Counted from the first letter of the stretch, positions 1 through 9,735 are shown. The stretch: DNA of 64,000 nucleotides from Martelella sp. HB161492 (GCF_013184775.1 NZ_JAATVV010000005.1:186001-250000); one strand, 5' to 3'. The notes: generated from the sequence alone by a model not told the origin. Made by a program: numbers and translations.

Positions 1-202
1 TCTTGCCTCCGATCATCACCCGGCCTTCGGTCGGCTCGACAAAACCCGATATGCATCTGAGCAGAGTCGTCTTGCCGCAGCCGGACGGACCGAGGAAGGA
101 AAAGAACTCGCCGCCCGATATCTGCAGGTTGGCATTGTCCACGGCGGTGAAAGAACCGAAGCGGATCGACACGTGATCGAGAACGACGTCTTTGCTGCTC
201 AT
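1..202 (-). CDS. ABC transporter ATP-binding protein, PotA-type (partial, 3' end outside window)
   Basis: The first 67 residues are visible, starting at the ATG at 202. A Walker A motif (GPSGCGKTT) sits in the usual place after a short N-terminal strand, followed by the LLRCISGF helix and a PTEGRV turn. This is the pattern of the polyamine/iron-type (PotA/FbpC) ATPases that energise import. It lies downstream of the binding protein at 388-1521 on the same strand with a 185-bp gap, so it probably belongs to the same operon, which continues past the left edge. Substrate cannot be read from this fragment. Confidence 0.85.
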   Translation of the reverse strand, partial: MSSKDVVLDHVSIRFGSFTAVDNANLQISGGEFFSFLGPSGCGKTTLLRCISGFVEPTEGRVMIGGK

Positions 203-387
203 GAGAACCCTTGAAAAATCATGGTCGGCGGGTCGTGACGCCTCGCATCATCACGCCCCGCCTTCGCGCATCTCCCGGATCTTCATCCAGACATGCAACC
301 TAATCGACAAGAACGGCGCTTCCGATCCCGGATGCCGGCAACCGTGAAAATGGCTGCCGACCATGCGCATCCTTGGCGTCTGAAAGA

Positions 388-1521
388 TCAGGCGCTCATG
401 AATTTATTGGTAAATTCCGTGCGCATGTCGGCATACCAGGGGGCTTCTGCCGGCCAGGCATTGAGATTGGCCAGAGCATCACCCGGATAGGCATCGGCGA
501 AGTTCTGCGAATAGGTGGCGCTGGCAAAATCGGCAGCGCCGATCACCGGCGAGTTGTAACCGTGGAAATCAATCGCCTTGCCGGCCAGTTCAGGCGTGTA
601 GGCGGCTTCGATAAAGGCATAGATCTGGTCGATATTCTTCGCACCCTTCGGCATGGCCATGCCGTCGATCCAGGCCATCGCGCCTTCGATCGGCGCGCGG
701 TACATCACCGGCTCACCATCGGTCTTCAGCGCCAGCGGCGGTCCGTCCCAGGTCTGGCCGACAATCACGCCCTCGTTCAGGAGGCCAGCCTTCTGGGTAT
801 CGGCGTCATTCCAGATGATCTTGATGTTCTTCTTCTTGGAGATGGCGATATCGGTGACCTTGGTCCAGACTTCGGTCATCTTCTCCGGCGTTTCATAAGC
901 CGCCCACATCGAGCCTGGCTCCAGCTGGCCCATGCGTTCCAGCGCCAGGCCAAGGCCGAGGATCATCGAATGGCCGCGACCCATGGTCTTGCCGGCATTG
1001 GCATCGTCCCAGACATCGTAATAGCTCGGAAACTCGCCAGCCGGTGTAAACAGGTCGGTGCGCCAGCCAATGCCTTCGGTTCCCCAGATGTGCGGAATCC
1101 AGCAGCAGCCACCGAAATTCCAGTACTTCTCGCCAATTGCCATCGACGCCTGAACATGGTCGATCGGAACCCGGTTCATGTCGAAAGGCTGAAGCAATTC
1201 GGCCGGCTGCCATTGCAGATTGCGATTATTGGTTGGCGAGACAATATCAAAGCCCTCGCCATTGGTAGCCTTGAGCTTGTTGAGCAGTTCTTCATTCGAG
1301 CCGATGCCGGTGAAATTGATCTTGATCCCGGTCGAGCTCTCGAATGCGTCGACGAAGACTTCCGGCAGATAGTCCGACCACATCATGATGTTGATCTCAC
1401 CAGACGAGGCAAGCGCCTTGGACGAGATGATGGCCGGCATGGCAAGCCCTGCGCCAACGGCCGCCGAGCCCTTCAGAAAGGAGCGGCGGGCAATCGGTGC
1501 CTTGGTAATGAAATGCGACAT
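388..1521 (-). CDS. Extracellular solute-binding protein, family 1 (PotD/polyamine type), Tat-exported
   Basis: Periplasmic receptor of an ABC importer, 377 residues from the ATG at 1521. That start has a purine-rich GGGGAA upstream and places a twin-arginine signal (ARRSFLKG, about residues 12-19) near the N-terminus; an upstream in-frame start would add 30 residues without a signal logic. The mature part opens with EINIMMWSDYLPEVFVDAFE and has the EELLNKLKA and GFDIVSPTN segments typical of spermidine/putrescine-type receptors. The PotA-like ATPase at 1-202 follows on the same strand. The divergent MocR-type gene at 1783 shares the 261-bp upstream region and is a candidate regulator. Polyamine or amino-acid-derived ligand is inference from family. 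Confidence 0.85.
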   Translation of the reverse strand: MSHFITKAPIARRSFLKGSAAVGAGLAMPAIISSKALASSGEINIMMWSDYLPEVFVDAFESSTGIKINFTGIGSNEELLNKLKATNGEGFDIVSPTNNRNLQWQPAELLQPFDMNRVPIDHVQASMAIGEKYWNFGGCCWIPHIWGTEGIGWRTDLFTPAGEFPSYYDVWDDANAGKTMGRGHSMILGLGLALERMGQLEPGSMWAAYETPEKMTEVWTKVTDIAISKKKNIKIIWNDADTQKAGLLNEGVIVGQTWDGPPLALKTDGEPVMYRAPIEGAMAWIDGMAMPKGAKNIDQIYAFIEAAYTPELAGKAIDFHGYNSPVIGAADFASATYSQNFADAYPGDALANLNAWPAEAPWYADMRTEFTNKFMSA

Positions 1522-1782
1522 GCTGTTCCCCTTCGATGTCGTGTCCTGATGCCGGGCGACCCTCGCCCGGTCTTTGCCTGTGTGCCCGCGAAGGCGCGGT
1601 CTTGATGCCATTTTCCGCCTGCGTGCCCATGGTGGAAAAATGTTATGTGCCCGATGGTTGACGGCTTAGAGCCACGGGGGGAAAACTATGGGGCCAGTCG
1701 CGCTTTCCGCGCAACAATCCCAACCTTGGTCCAGCATTGCTTCCATTGCCAGCCAGCGTGAGGGCGCATAACGTCGAAAACC

Positions 1783-3258
1783 ATGATCGAACAGTTTTTC
1801 ACCACGCCGCTGGATCCGGGCAAACGCCTGCAGCAACAAATTCAGGAACGCTTGATCGAGGCCATTCTTGCCGGCGCTCTGCCCCTGCACGAGCCGCTGC
1901 CAGCGACGCGGGTGATGGCCCGGCGGATCGGCGTTGCGCGCAATACGGTGACGCTTGTCTATGAGCGCCTTGCCGAGGACGGTTTTCTGAAACCGGTCAA
2001 CCGCCGCGGCTATTTCATCAATGAGCGGACGCTGCGCGAGCAGCTCAATATCAGGATGGAGCACAAGGAACAGCGCTCCGACACATTCGACGCCACCGCG
2101 CGGCTCAACCGGCGCTTCGCCGATCAGACCAGTATCGTCAAGGCGAGCAACTGGCGTGACTATGAATTTCCCTTCGTCTACGGGCAGCTGATACCGGACA
2201 AGGTTTCCGTCAGCCGCTGGCGTGACGCCGTTCGCCTCGCCGGGACGACACAGCACACGCCATCCTGGGTCTTCGACCAGGTCGATGGCGACGATCCGAT
2301 GCTGGTCGAGCATATTATCCGCCGCATCCTGCCGCAACGCGGCTTTCGCGCCACGCCAGAGGAAATTCTGGTCACGGTCGGCGCCCAGAATGCGCTGTTC
2401 ACGGCGGCGATGGCCTTCTGCGGCCCGGGAAAGCGTGTTGATGTTGAAGATCCCGGCTATGTCGATGCGCATAACATCTTTCGCGGTTTCGGCGCGGAAA
2501 TCCGCCCGCATCCGATTGACGGCAACGGCCTCAAGGTTTCGCCTGCCCTGGCCGGCGCCGATCTCGTCTATGTCACGCCCGGGCATCAATGCCCGACCAA
2601 TGTCACGATGGGCATGGAACGGCGGCTGTCACTGCTTACAGCGGCGGAAACCCATGACTTTCTGATCATCGAGGACGACTACGAACATGAACTCAATTTT
2701 GTCGGCGCTCAGAAACCAGCCCTCAAAGCGCTTGACGAACGTGGCCGGGTTATCCACGTCTCGAGCCTGACAAAGCCGCTCTTTCCGGGATTGAGGCTCG
2801 GTTTCATCGCCGCTACGCCGCCGATCATCCGCCACCTGCGCGCACTTCGCCGGCTGATCTGCCGTCATCCGTCAGCACTTGACCAGCGGGCGCTGGCGAT
2901 TTTTCTCGCCGAGGGCCATTATGACGCCCATATCCGCCGCCACCGGGCCGAACTGTCGGCAAAATGGCGGCTGATGCTGTCGGAGATCCACCGCCAGATG
3001 CCGGAATGCAGCGTTACGATGACGACGGGGGGATCGGGCCTCTGGCTGCGTCTTCCCGAAGACCTGCGGGCGACGACCGTTCAGGCAGAGGCTGCGCGGC
3101 ATGGCATTCTCGTTGAGGCTGGCGACGTTCACTATCTGAAAGATGATGCGCCGACAAATCGGCTCCGGCTTGGCTTTGCCGCGATCCCGAAAGACAGGAT
3201 TACACCAGGTATCGCCCGGCTTGCCGCGACCATCGCGAGCCTGCGCGGCCTCGCTTGA
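1783..3258 (+). CDS. MocR/PdxR-type GntR family regulator with aminotransferase domain
   Basis: A 491-residue fusion of an N-terminal GntR winged helix (about residues 8-80, with RRIGVARNTVTLVYERL as recognition region) to a fold-type I aminotransferase domain. The PLP-binding lysine is K331 in SLTKPLFPG, and the preceding IIEDDYEHE carries the PLP-contacting aspartate and tyrosine. Family members such as GabR, PdxR and TauR sense PLP adducts of amines or amino acids and activate neighbouring genes. It is transcribed divergently from the polyamine-type binding protein at 388-1521, which is its most likely target. The effector is not predictable from sequence alone. Confidence 0.88.
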   Translation: MIEQFFTTPLDPGKRLQQQIQERLIEAILAGALPLHEPLPATRVMARRIGVARNTVTLVYERLAEDGFLKPVNRRGYFINERTLREQLNIRMEHKEQRSDTFDATARLNRRFADQTSIVKASNWRDYEFPFVYGQLIPDKVSVSRWRDAVRLAGTTQHTPSWVFDQVDGDDPMLVEHIIRRILPQRGFRATPEEILVTVGAQNALFTAAMAFCGPGKRVDVEDPGYVDAHNIFRGFGAEIRPHPIDGNGLKVSPALAGADLVYVTPGHQCPTNVTMGMERRLSLLTAAETHDFLIIEDDYEHELNFVGAQKPALKALDERGRVIHVSSLTKPLFPGLRLGFIAATPPIIRHLRALRRLICRHPSALDQRALAIFLAEGHYDAHIRRHRAELSAKWRLMLSEIHRQMPECSVTMTTGGSGLWLRLPEDLRATTVQAEAARHGILVEAGDVHYLKDDAPTNRLRLGFAAIPKDRITPGIARLAATIASLRGLA

Positions 3259-3275
3259 CAGCGCGCTTTTGCCGC

Positions 3276-4127
3276 TCAGGCCCGGCCGGCATTGTCGAAA
3301 CCGAGCATCTGGACCAATTCGTTGATCCGGCCTCCGGGAAGTGCCGGGCCGGATCCGTAGCCTGAGCCGGAAAACGATGCGTCGCTATCGATGCGGACTT
3401 TGCCGCCCAGCATCATCGCCGCATAAAGGCAGGCACTTTCTCCGGGTCCGTTCGCACCAAGCGCCCAGTCGGAATCCGGTAAATGCCGCTGAATGGCGGT
3501 CACGGCGGGCGTGACGGGCGAGAAATCCCCCCACGCCTGGCTCTCGACTTCAAACAGAACCTTGAGGTCCTCCTCCGGAACAATACCGTCATCAATCATT
3601 TCAGCCAGCTGCAGCACCTCTGCCTCTGCCCGAAGCACATGCTGCAGATCGATGCCTGCCGCCCAGCAGCGGTGGTAGAAATAACCAAGCGTGTCAAGGT
3701 CAGCGCAGGCCGTCATCTCTTTCAAAGACAGAGAAATAGCATTGGGCCGCAGAACTGCGACCAGTTTCTGCAGTTCGGCAAGGGATGGATGGCCGATATT
3801 CTCCAGAGCAAGCTGAACGTAAAGCCCGGGCGTCCGGTAATCGACCTCCATCATGATGGCGTGGCAGAACTCCAGATCCCGCAAAAGCTGGCCTGTTTCA
3901 TTTTGCAGGCGTAGACTGATACCGCTAGCACCGGCACGCTGACAGACAAGTGCCCTGTCGCCGACATCCTCGATCAGATCGCCAAGACCGTCAAATATGG
4001 CGACGCCATCTCCGATCAGGACATTGGCCTTGACCATTATCCTCGGCAAGCGTCGGGCCGGGTTCTCCGTGGACCACACGTCAACCTTGGCGACGATACC
4101 GCTATGATAGTCTGCTTCTGCTTTCAT
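3276..4127 (-). CDS. DUF849 (beta-keto acid cleavage enzyme)-like protein, divergent
   Basis: This 283-residue protein has the general order of the BKACE/DUF849 barrel: an RAGASGISLRL strand, YVQLALENIGHP, a central AEMIDDG region, and the late DWALGANGPGESACLYAAMMLGGKVRIDSD block, which matches the family's conserved end (small residue-rich loop, then GG.VR...D). In active members the early strand reads like VHLHVRD, with two Zn-binding histidines; here the same place reads ISLRLQN, so both seem lost. It may be inactive on beta-keto acids or do another job. It converges with the MocR-type gene, with only 17 bp between them. Family assignment is moderate, function unknown. Confidence 0.55.
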   Translation of the reverse strand: MKAEADYHSGIVAKVDVWSTENPARRLPRIMVKANVLIGDGVAIFDGLGDLIEDVGDRALVCQRAGASGISLRLQNETGQLLRDLEFCHAIMMEVDYRTPGLYVQLALENIGHPSLAELQKLVAVLRPNAISLSLKEMTACADLDTLGYFYHRCWAAGIDLQHVLRAEAEVLQLAEMIDDGIVPEEDLKVLFEVESQAWGDFSPVTPAVTAIQRHLPDSDWALGANGPGESACLYAAMMLGGKVRIDSDASFSGSGYGSGPALPGGRINELVQMLGFDNAGRA

Positions 4128-4213
4128 GCCCGTCGCCCGTCCCCGACGTTTGAGCTTCAGCCTTCATCCTGCATTTTACCGGTTATAATTCAACGCCACT
4201 TTTCAATTTGCCA

Positions 4214-4242
4214 TAAAAAAGCCCCGAACTGTGTTCGGGGCT
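4214..4242 (-). terminator. Rho-independent terminator of the metNIQQ operon
   Basis: A perfect 10-bp stem, AGCCCCGAAC (4220-4229) with GTTCGGGGCT (4233-4242) and a 3-nt loop, is followed on the minus strand by six T residues. It sits 31 bp past the stop codon of the last metQ copy. Confidence 0.9.
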
Positions 4243-4273
4243 CCTCATCTCATAGCCGATTAGGCTGGCGTTA

Positions 4274-5053
4274 TTACCAGACCGGAACGACTGCACCCTT
4301 GAAGGTGTCGTTCACATACTGCTTCACTTCCGGGGAGTGATAGCTTTCGATCAGCGTCTTCACCCAGTCGGCATCCTTGTCTTCGGTGCGCACAGCGATC
4401 ACGTTGACATAAGGTGCCTTGGTGCTCTCCTGGAACAGCGAGTCATCCACCGGGCTCAGGCCAGCTTCCAGCGCATAATTGGTGTTGATCACCGCCAGAT
4501 CGACATCATCCAGCGAACGCGGCAGCTGGGCGGCATCCAGTTCGATGATGTTGAAGTTGTGCGGATTTTCGGCGATATCGGCAACCGATGACTGAAGATT
4601 GGTATTGTCGTTCAGCTTGATCAGCCCCTGATCGTCCAGAAGCAGCAGGGCGCGCGCACCGTTTGACGGATCGTTCGGAATGGCAATCGTTGCGCCATCG
4701 GGAATATCAGCCTTCGATGCAAGCTTCTTCGAATAGGCTGACATCGGCGTATTGATGTTTTTTGCGACCGAAACAATGTCAAAGCCGCGATCGGCGACCT
4801 GGGCATCGAGATAGGGCTGGTGCTGGAAGGAGTTGGCGTCGAGGTCGCCATCATTCAGCGCCTGGTTCGGCACGACATAATCAGAGAATTCGATCACATC
4901 GAGATCAAGTCCCTTGGTCGCGGCAATTTCCTTGACCTTTTCCATGATCTGGGCGTGCGGACCGGGCGTCACGCCGATCTTCTTAGTCTCGGCATGGGCA
5001 ATGCCGGCGGTCGCGAGTGCGGCAAAAGCCGCGGCAATAATCAGTCTCTTCAT
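4274..5053 (-). CDS. metQ: Methionine ABC transporter substrate-binding protein MetQ (copy 2, distal)
   Basis: A 259-residue NlpA/MetQ family receptor starting at the ATG at 5053. A classical Sec signal peptide (MKRLIIAAAF to AHA-E) lacks a lipobox cysteine, so it is probably soluble in the periplasm. Signature segments are IGVTPGPHAQI, EFSDYVVPNQALNDGDLDANSFQHQPYL, and the late NTNYALEAGL. It is the last gene of the metN-metI-metQ-metQ operon, 136 bp after the other copy. Residues 20-95 are almost the same as in the copy at 5190-5969, while the middle (PMSAYSKKL onward) differs more, so the two may bind different ligands such as L- and D-methionine or its derivatives. Confidence 0.9.
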   Translation of the reverse strand: MKRLIIAAAFAALATAGIAHAETKKIGVTPGPHAQIMEKVKEIAATKGLDLDVIEFSDYVVPNQALNDGDLDANSFQHQPYLDAQVADRGFDIVSVAKNINTPMSAYSKKLASKADIPDGATIAIPNDPSNGARALLLLDDQGLIKLNDNTNLQSSVADIAENPHNFNIIELDAAQLPRSLDDVDLAVINTNYALEAGLSPVDDSLFQESTKAPYVNVIAVRTEDKDADWVKTLIESYHSPEVKQYVNDTFKGAVVPVW

Positions 5054-5189
5054 CGGTAAGCTCCGTCTTAGAAGGGTTGAGACATTGATTTTGGGAGTGG
5101 CAGGCTGTCGCCCGCCACGGTTTTTCTCAGCGGCAGCCCCAGGACTGCCGTCTCGCGCCAGGGCATCACCCGGGCGCAATCCGTTGCGC

Positions 5190-5969
5190 TCACCAGGTCG
5201 GCGTGATCGCACCCTTGAAGGTGTCGTTGACGAACTGCTTCACTTCCGCGCTGTGATAGCTTTCGATCAGCGTCTTGACCCAGTCAGCGTCCTTGTCTTC
5301 AGTCCGCACGGCGAGAATACCGACATAGGGTGCCTTGGTGCCTTCGCGGAAGATCGAGTCCTTGACCGGGTTGAGCCCGGCATCAAGCGCATAATTGGTG
5401 GTGATCAGAGCGATATCGACATCATCGAGCGAGCGCGGCAGCTGGGCGGCATCCAGCTCGACGAAATTGAAGTTATGCGGGTTGCCGGTGACATCCGCCA
5501 CCGTTGCCTTAACGCCAACACCTTCCGTCAACGTGATCAGGCCCTGATCTTCAAGCATCAGAAGGGCGCGCGCGCCGTTGGACGGATCGTTGGGCAGCGC
5601 GATCGTCGCACCATCGGGGATGGCGTCCTTCGACGTGATCTTTTTCGAATAGCCGGCCATCGGGAAGTTGACAGTCTGGGCTACCGAGACGATATCAAAG
5701 CCGCGATCTGCGACCTGGGCGTCGAGATAGGGCTGGTGCTGAAAGGAGTTTGCGTCGAGGTCGCCATCATTCAGCGCCTGGTTCGGCACCACATAATCGG
5801 AGAATTCGATCACGTCGAGATCCAGCCCCTTGGTGGCGGCGACTTCCTTAACCTTCTCCAGGATCTGGGCATGCGGGCCGGGTGTCACGCCAATCTTCTT
5901 GGTTTCAGCATGGGCAATACCGGCGGTGGCGAGCGCAGCGAAAAGGGCTGCAGCAATCAGTTTTTTCAT
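5190..5969 (-). CDS. metQ: Methionine ABC transporter substrate-binding protein MetQ (copy 1, proximal)
   Basis: A 259-residue MetQ family receptor starting at the ATG at 5969, with a Sec signal (MKKLIAAALF to AHA-E) and no lipobox. It has the same signature segments as its tandem paralogue, including NDGDLDANSFQHQPYLDAQVADRGFDIV split over two strands, and ends KGAITPTW. It lies 30 bp after metI and is therefore the canonical operon member; the distal copy at 4274-5053 appears to be its duplicate. Confidence 0.92.
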   Translation of the reverse strand: MKKLIAAALFAALATAGIAHAETKKIGVTPGPHAQILEKVKEVAATKGLDLDVIEFSDYVVPNQALNDGDLDANSFQHQPYLDAQVADRGFDIVSVAQTVNFPMAGYSKKITSKDAIPDGATIALPNDPSNGARALLMLEDQGLITLTEGVGVKATVADVTGNPHNFNFVELDAAQLPRSLDDVDIALITTNYALDAGLNPVKDSIFREGTKAPYVGILAVRTEDKDADWVKTLIESYHSAEVKQFVNDTFKGAITPTW

Positions 5970-5999
5970 CGAACACACTCCGTTCGCAAGGACAGGAAA

Positions 6000-6668
6000 T
6001 CAGGATTTGCGGTTACGCTTGTCAAAGGAACGGGCCAGCGCATCGCCTGCGCTCTGGATCGCCTGAACAAGCACGATTAGGACAATCACCACGGCCAGCA
6101 TGACGCCGGGCATGAAGCGCTGATAGCCGTAGCGGATGCCAAGGTCGCCGAGACCACCGCCGCCAACAGCGCCGACCATGGCGGAATAACCGATCAGGCT
6201 GACCACGGTCAGCGTCAGCGCCAGCGTGATCGCCGGCCGCGCTTCGGCAAGCAGCACCTTGATGACGATCTGCAGGGGCGACGCGCCCATGGCACGGGCA
6301 GCTTCCACCAGTCCCTTGTCAACCTCCCGGATCGCCGCTTCGATCAGGCGGGCGATAAAGGGAATGGTTGCCACGGTCAGCGGCACGATCGCCGCTTTGG
6401 TGCCGATCGACGTGCCCGCTACAAACCGGGTAAACGGAATGATGGCGACCACCAGAATGATGAAGGGCGTCGAGCGCGCAGCGTTGACGATCACACCGAC
6501 GATCTTGTTGAGGATCGGTGCGGGAAACAGTTCCCCCTTGCCGCTGGTGGCAAGAAAGACGCCGATCGGCAGGCCGATCACGGTTCCGATGACACCTGAA
6601 ACCACCACCATGTTGATGGTCTGTATCAGTGCCTTGAGTAGAAGACTGGCGAGCATATCAGGCGACAT
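6000..6668 (-). CDS. metI: Methionine ABC transporter permease MetI
   Basis: A 222-residue inner-membrane permease with five to six hydrophobic segments. The start chosen is the ATG at 6668 ([14 protein letters not shown]), which overlaps metN by 11 bp as expected for translational coupling. The coupling-helix motif [26 protein letters not shown] is split by the conserved EAA..G loop that docks on MetN, followed by the family's [23 protein letters not shown] stretch near the C-terminus. Forms the membrane channel for methionine import with MetN and the two MetQ proteins. Confidence 0.93.
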   Translation of the reverse strand: MSPDMLASLLLKALIQTINMVVVSGVIGTVIGLPIGVFLATSGKGELFPAPILNKIVGVIVNAARSTPFIILVVAIIPFTRFVAGTSIGTKAAIVPLTVATIPFIARLIEAAIREVDKGLVEAARAMGASPLQIVIKVLLAEARPAITLALTLTVVSLIGYSAMVGAVGGGGLGDLGIRYGYQRFMPGVMLAVVIVLIVLVQAIQSAGDALARSFDKRNRKS

Positions 6669-7779
6669 AACCAATGACCTCCGACAGCAGACCGGTTTCA
6701 GAAAAGAAGGCGCTGGCCCGCGCGACGACGGCACGGTCGGCCGAATAAGAGACTACCAGCGAGCCGTAAGGATCGCCGGCAATTTCATCCACCGTGCCGG
6801 CGATGATGTTGACCGGAGCGCCGATCTCAGCTGCCAGACGCACCACCAGCGGCTGATCGGCAGTGGCGCCAAAGAATGTCAGCCGGACAAGCATGTTGTC
6901 GCCGGCTTCCGGCTGAGCGTGCACACGTCTGCCGATCCAGTTCGGCAGGTCAGCGCCAGGCAGGGAAGCCAGCAGAACCTTGGTGACGGGATGTTCAGGC
7001 CGGGTAAAGACATCAAAGGTACGGCCGGATTCGACGATACGCCCCTTGTCCATCACCGCCACTTCGGAGGTCACCGCCTTCACCACTTCCATCTCATGGG
7101 TGATCAGAAGCACGGTCAGTCCAAGCTCCTGATTGATCCGCTTCAGGAGATCCAGGATCTGCTGCGTTGTTTCGGGATCGAGCGCCGACGTCGCCTCGTC
7201 CGACAACAGCAGTGACGGCTCGGTCGCCAGTGCCCTGGCAATACCGACACGCTGTTTCTGGCCGCCGGAAAGTTCGGACGGATAACGCCGCATCATCTCA
7301 GCAAGCCCGACCATGTCGATGAGCGGTTCGATCCGCGCCTTGATGGCGCTGCGGCTCATGCCGGCAATCTCCAGAGGCATCGCCACATTGTCATAGACGG
7401 TGCGCGAAGACAGGAGATTGAAATGCTGGAAGATCATGCCGATCGATCGGCGCACATTGCGCAGGGCCCGCTCATCCAGCGCTGACACCACGGTCCCATC
7501 GACGGTCACCGTCCCTTCCGACGGCTTTTCCAGCCCGTTGACGAGCCGGATCAATGTCGACTTGCCGGCGCCCGAGCGGCCGATAATACCGGTAATCGCG
7601 CCATGCGGTACGCTGTAGCTGACCTTGTCGAGGGCGGTAAAAGGTTTCTTGGATCGCGATGAACCGGCAAACACCTTTGATACGGCGTCAAAGCGCACCA
7701 TCGGCTCGGTCTGATTTTCTGCTTGTGAAGCGCCTGCTAAAGGCACAGCACCCGCCGCGGCGGAAGGGGTAACGGACAT
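6658..7779 (-). CDS. metN: Methionine ABC transporter ATP-binding protein MetN
   Basis: A 373-residue ATPase. Walker A is GRSGAGKST (67-75), the Q-loop lies in [10 protein letters not shown], the signature is LSGGQKQRV (170-178), and Walker B is [12 protein letters not shown] (190-201). The C-terminal NIL domain (about 285-370) binds methionine and inhibits transport when methionine is plentiful in characterised homologues. The first 26 residues are Ala-rich and poorly conserved; an internal Met at position 27 could be the true start. First gene of the operon metN-metI-metQ-metQ. No SAM riboswitch could be recognised in the leader. Confidence 0.94.
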   Translation of the reverse strand: MSVTPSAAAGAVPLAGASQAENQTEPMVRFDAVSKVFAGSSRSKKPFTALDKVSYSVPHGAITGIIGRSGAGKSTLIRLVNGLEKPSEGTVTVDGTVVSALDERALRNVRRSIGMIFQHFNLLSSRTVYDNVAMPLEIAGMSRSAIKARIEPLIDMVGLAEMMRRYPSELSGGQKQRVGIARALATEPSLLLSDEATSALDPETTQQILDLLKRINQELGLTVLLITHEMEVVKAVTSEVAVMDKGRIVESGRTFDVFTRPEHPVTKVLLASLPGADLPNWIGRRVHAQPEAGDNMLVRLTFFGATADQPLVVRLAAEIGAPVNIIAGTVDEIAGDPYGSLVVSYSADRAVVARASAFFSETGLLSEVIGYVA

Positions 7780-8189
7780 GACAATCTCATCGATGGTGCG
7801 CTTTCAAAAACGCAAGGAAGAACGGACAGCTTCAGGCCTCAGGCACCAAAGCGACACATTCGAAAGATTGTTCTAGCCGTTAGCATCTTCGCACAAGCCT
7901 TTTCAAACGGGAATCGAATGGTCCACTTTTGCTCCACCCGATTTGAGCGGATTTATGCGCCGACCACCTGCGAAACAACAGCAAAATAATTCCAGTTTCA
8001 ACCGCTCTTTTGAAATTAAATTCTGACACGTGCTGATTTTGACGACCCGCTACAGCAGATGAGAGCGTAGAATGCTTTCGCAAACCCCCAGCTTGATAAA
8101 AACTTTTTATATGTGCATGTGAATTTGAAATTGGACAATTTTTGCCGATATCCGGTTTCATAGACCGACAAAACAACGGAAAGCGGTCC
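7780..8189. other. Intergenic region between divergent metN operon and polyamine cluster
   Basis: About 410 bp without a convincing gene. It must contain the promoters of metN (minus) and of the DUF3830 operon (plus). The stretch around 8097-8130 (AAACTTTTTATATGTGCATG) is AT-rich and may belong to the plus-strand promoter. No known riboswitch core was recognised. Confidence 0.4.
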
Positions 8190-8666
8190 ATGAGTGAAAA
8201 GAAACTCTATCTCAAATTTCTCGAATCCGACGTCACCGGCATAATTTCCCTTTATTGGGATCACGCGCCGGAAACCTGCAAGGCTATCTGGGGCGCTCTG
8301 GAAAAGCCGATCCAGTGGCAGGCAACCCACGCAATCTTTTCCGGTCCGGAAATCATGATGGGCCTGCCGGAAGAAGCCCGCAATTTCGATCCGACCAAAC
8401 TGCCGCCGGAGAACCAGACCGTTCTGCCTGAGCCGGGCGAGCTGCTTTGGTTCTACCAGCCGAAGAATTTCTTCAAGATCGACCCGGAAGAATTCTGGGA
8501 AATCGGCATGTTCTATGGTCAGGGCGGCCGTACCTTCGGCCCTACCGGCTGGATCTCCTGCACCTATTTCGGAAAAATGACGGAAAATCTCGACGGCATT
8601 GCTGCTGAATGCCGAAAGATCCGTATTGAAGGCGCGAAACATGTCGAGCTCGGCCATCTGATCTGA
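8190..8666 (+). CDS. DUF3830 family protein (cyclophilin-like fold)
   Basis: A 158-residue protein from the ATG at 8190 (MSEKKLYLKF). The motifs WGALEKPIQWQATHAIFSGPEI and the ELLWFYQPKN and NFFKIDP segments match the DUF3830 family, which is predicted to have a cyclophilin-like fold and is often found beside amino-acid or amine uptake genes. No signal peptide, so it is cytoplasmic. It is 37 bp upstream of the binding-protein gene at 8704 and is probably the first gene of the operon. The biochemical role of the family is unknown to me; a small-molecule enzyme or sensor is a guess. Confidence 0.75.
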   Translation: MSEKKLYLKFLESDVTGIISLYWDHAPETCKAIWGALEKPIQWQATHAIFSGPEIMMGLPEEARNFDPTKLPPENQTVLPEPGELLWFYQPKNFFKIDPEEFWEIGMFYGQGGRTFGPTGWISCTYFGKMTENLDGIAAECRKIRIEGAKHVELGHLI

Positions 8667-8703
8667 GACTTGACGACACACCAAAACGAGAGAGGGAAAT
8701 AGC

Positions 8704-9735
8704 ATGAAACGCATAACCAAACTGCTTGCAGCGACCTCGGTTCTGGCCGCCGCCGCCGCCTCGGCCCAGGCTGCGGAAATCACCATCAATTCCTTTGGTG
8801 GTGCTTATGAAGAAGCGCATCGCAAATGCGTCATCGACCCCTTTACCGCCGAGACCGGCGCCGACGTGAAAATCATCACCGCCTATTCGGCCGATGCCTT
8901 TGCCCAGCTGCGCGCCCAGAAGGACGCGCCGCAATATGACGTGATCCACTTCTCCGGCGGCCAGGAAATCGTTGGTGCCGCCGAAGGCCTGCTATCGCCG
9001 ATCGATCCGGCCAAGCTTTCCAATGCAGCCGATCTCTATCCCTTCGCCAAGGCGGGGCTGGAAAAGGGCGAAGGCCCGGCCTATCAGATCGCCGCCATCG
9101 GCATGCTTTATGACAGCGACGCGCTTTCCGAAGCGCCGACCAAATGGGCCGACCTGATGAAGCCGGAACTGGCGGACGGTCTGGTTCTGACCGACATTTC
9201 CAACTCCTACGGCCTGTTCGGCTTTCTGATGCTGAACCAGGTCGCAGGCGGCAGCCTCGATGACATCACCCCCGGCCTTGATGCGGTCAAGACGATGCTG
9301 GAAAACGGTGCCTATGTCGTTTCCAAGTCGCCGGAAATCCAGCAGGCCTTTGCTCAGGGCGGCGCCACCATCGCGCCCTATGCTTCCGACTATGCCTATA
9401 CGCTGCGCAAGGCTGATCTGCCGATCAAGTTCCAACAGGGCGAAGAAGGCACACCGGCAAGCTATATCACCACCAACCTCGTCGCCGGCCGTCCGAACCA
9501 GGATCTGGCGCTGAAGTTCATCGATATGGAATTGTCGCCGGAAGCACAGAAGTGCTTTGCCGATGCGCTGCGCTACACGCCGACCAATTCCAAGACGGTG
9601 CTTGATCCGGAAGTCGCTGCCGACGTCGCTTATGGCGAAGACGGCGTGAAGGATCTCATCCGCTTTGATCCGGCCAAGATCGAAGCCAACCGCGCCGACT
9701 GGGTTGTCGAGTGGAACAAGGCGATCGCCCAGTAA
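8704..9735 (+). CDS. Polyamine-type ABC transporter substrate-binding protein
   Basis: A 343-residue periplasmic receptor with a Sec signal (MKRITKLLAA to AQA-A, about 1-23). The mature start EITINSFGGAYEEAHRKCVIDPFTAETGADVKI, in pieces, is typical of the family-1 (PotD/PotF) receptors, as are YDVIHFSGG and the late DLALKFIDMELSPEAQKCFA. It is followed, after a 316-bp gap holding a dispersed repeat, by two permeases and an ATPase on the same strand. The aldehyde dehydrogenase and aminotransferase further along suggest an amine such as putrescine or an aminopropyl compound, but this is inference. Confidence 0.88.
   Translation: MKRITKLLAATSVLAAAAASAQAAEITINSFGGAYEEAHRKCVIDPFTAETGADVKIITAYSADAFAQLRAQKDAPQYDVIHFSGGQEIVGAAEGLLSPIDPAKLSNAADLYPFAKAGLEKGEGPAYQIAAIGMLYDSDALSEAPTKWADLMKPELADGLVLTDISNSYGLFGFLMLNQVAGGSLDDITPGLDAVKTMLENGAYVVSKSPEIQQAFAQGGATIAPYASDYAYTLRKADLPIKFQQGEEGTPASYITTNLVAGRPNQDLALKFIDMELSPEAQKCFADALRYTPTNSKTVLDPEVAADVAYGEDGVKDLIRFDPAKIEANRADWVVEWNKAIAQ

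Noticed and set aside
7780-8189. A SAM riboswitch upstream of metN
   Set aside because: The leader was read on the minus strand for SAM-II/SAM-V-like cores (GCTAAA block with paired stems); a GCTAACGGCTAG segment is present but the pairing and spacing do not fit.
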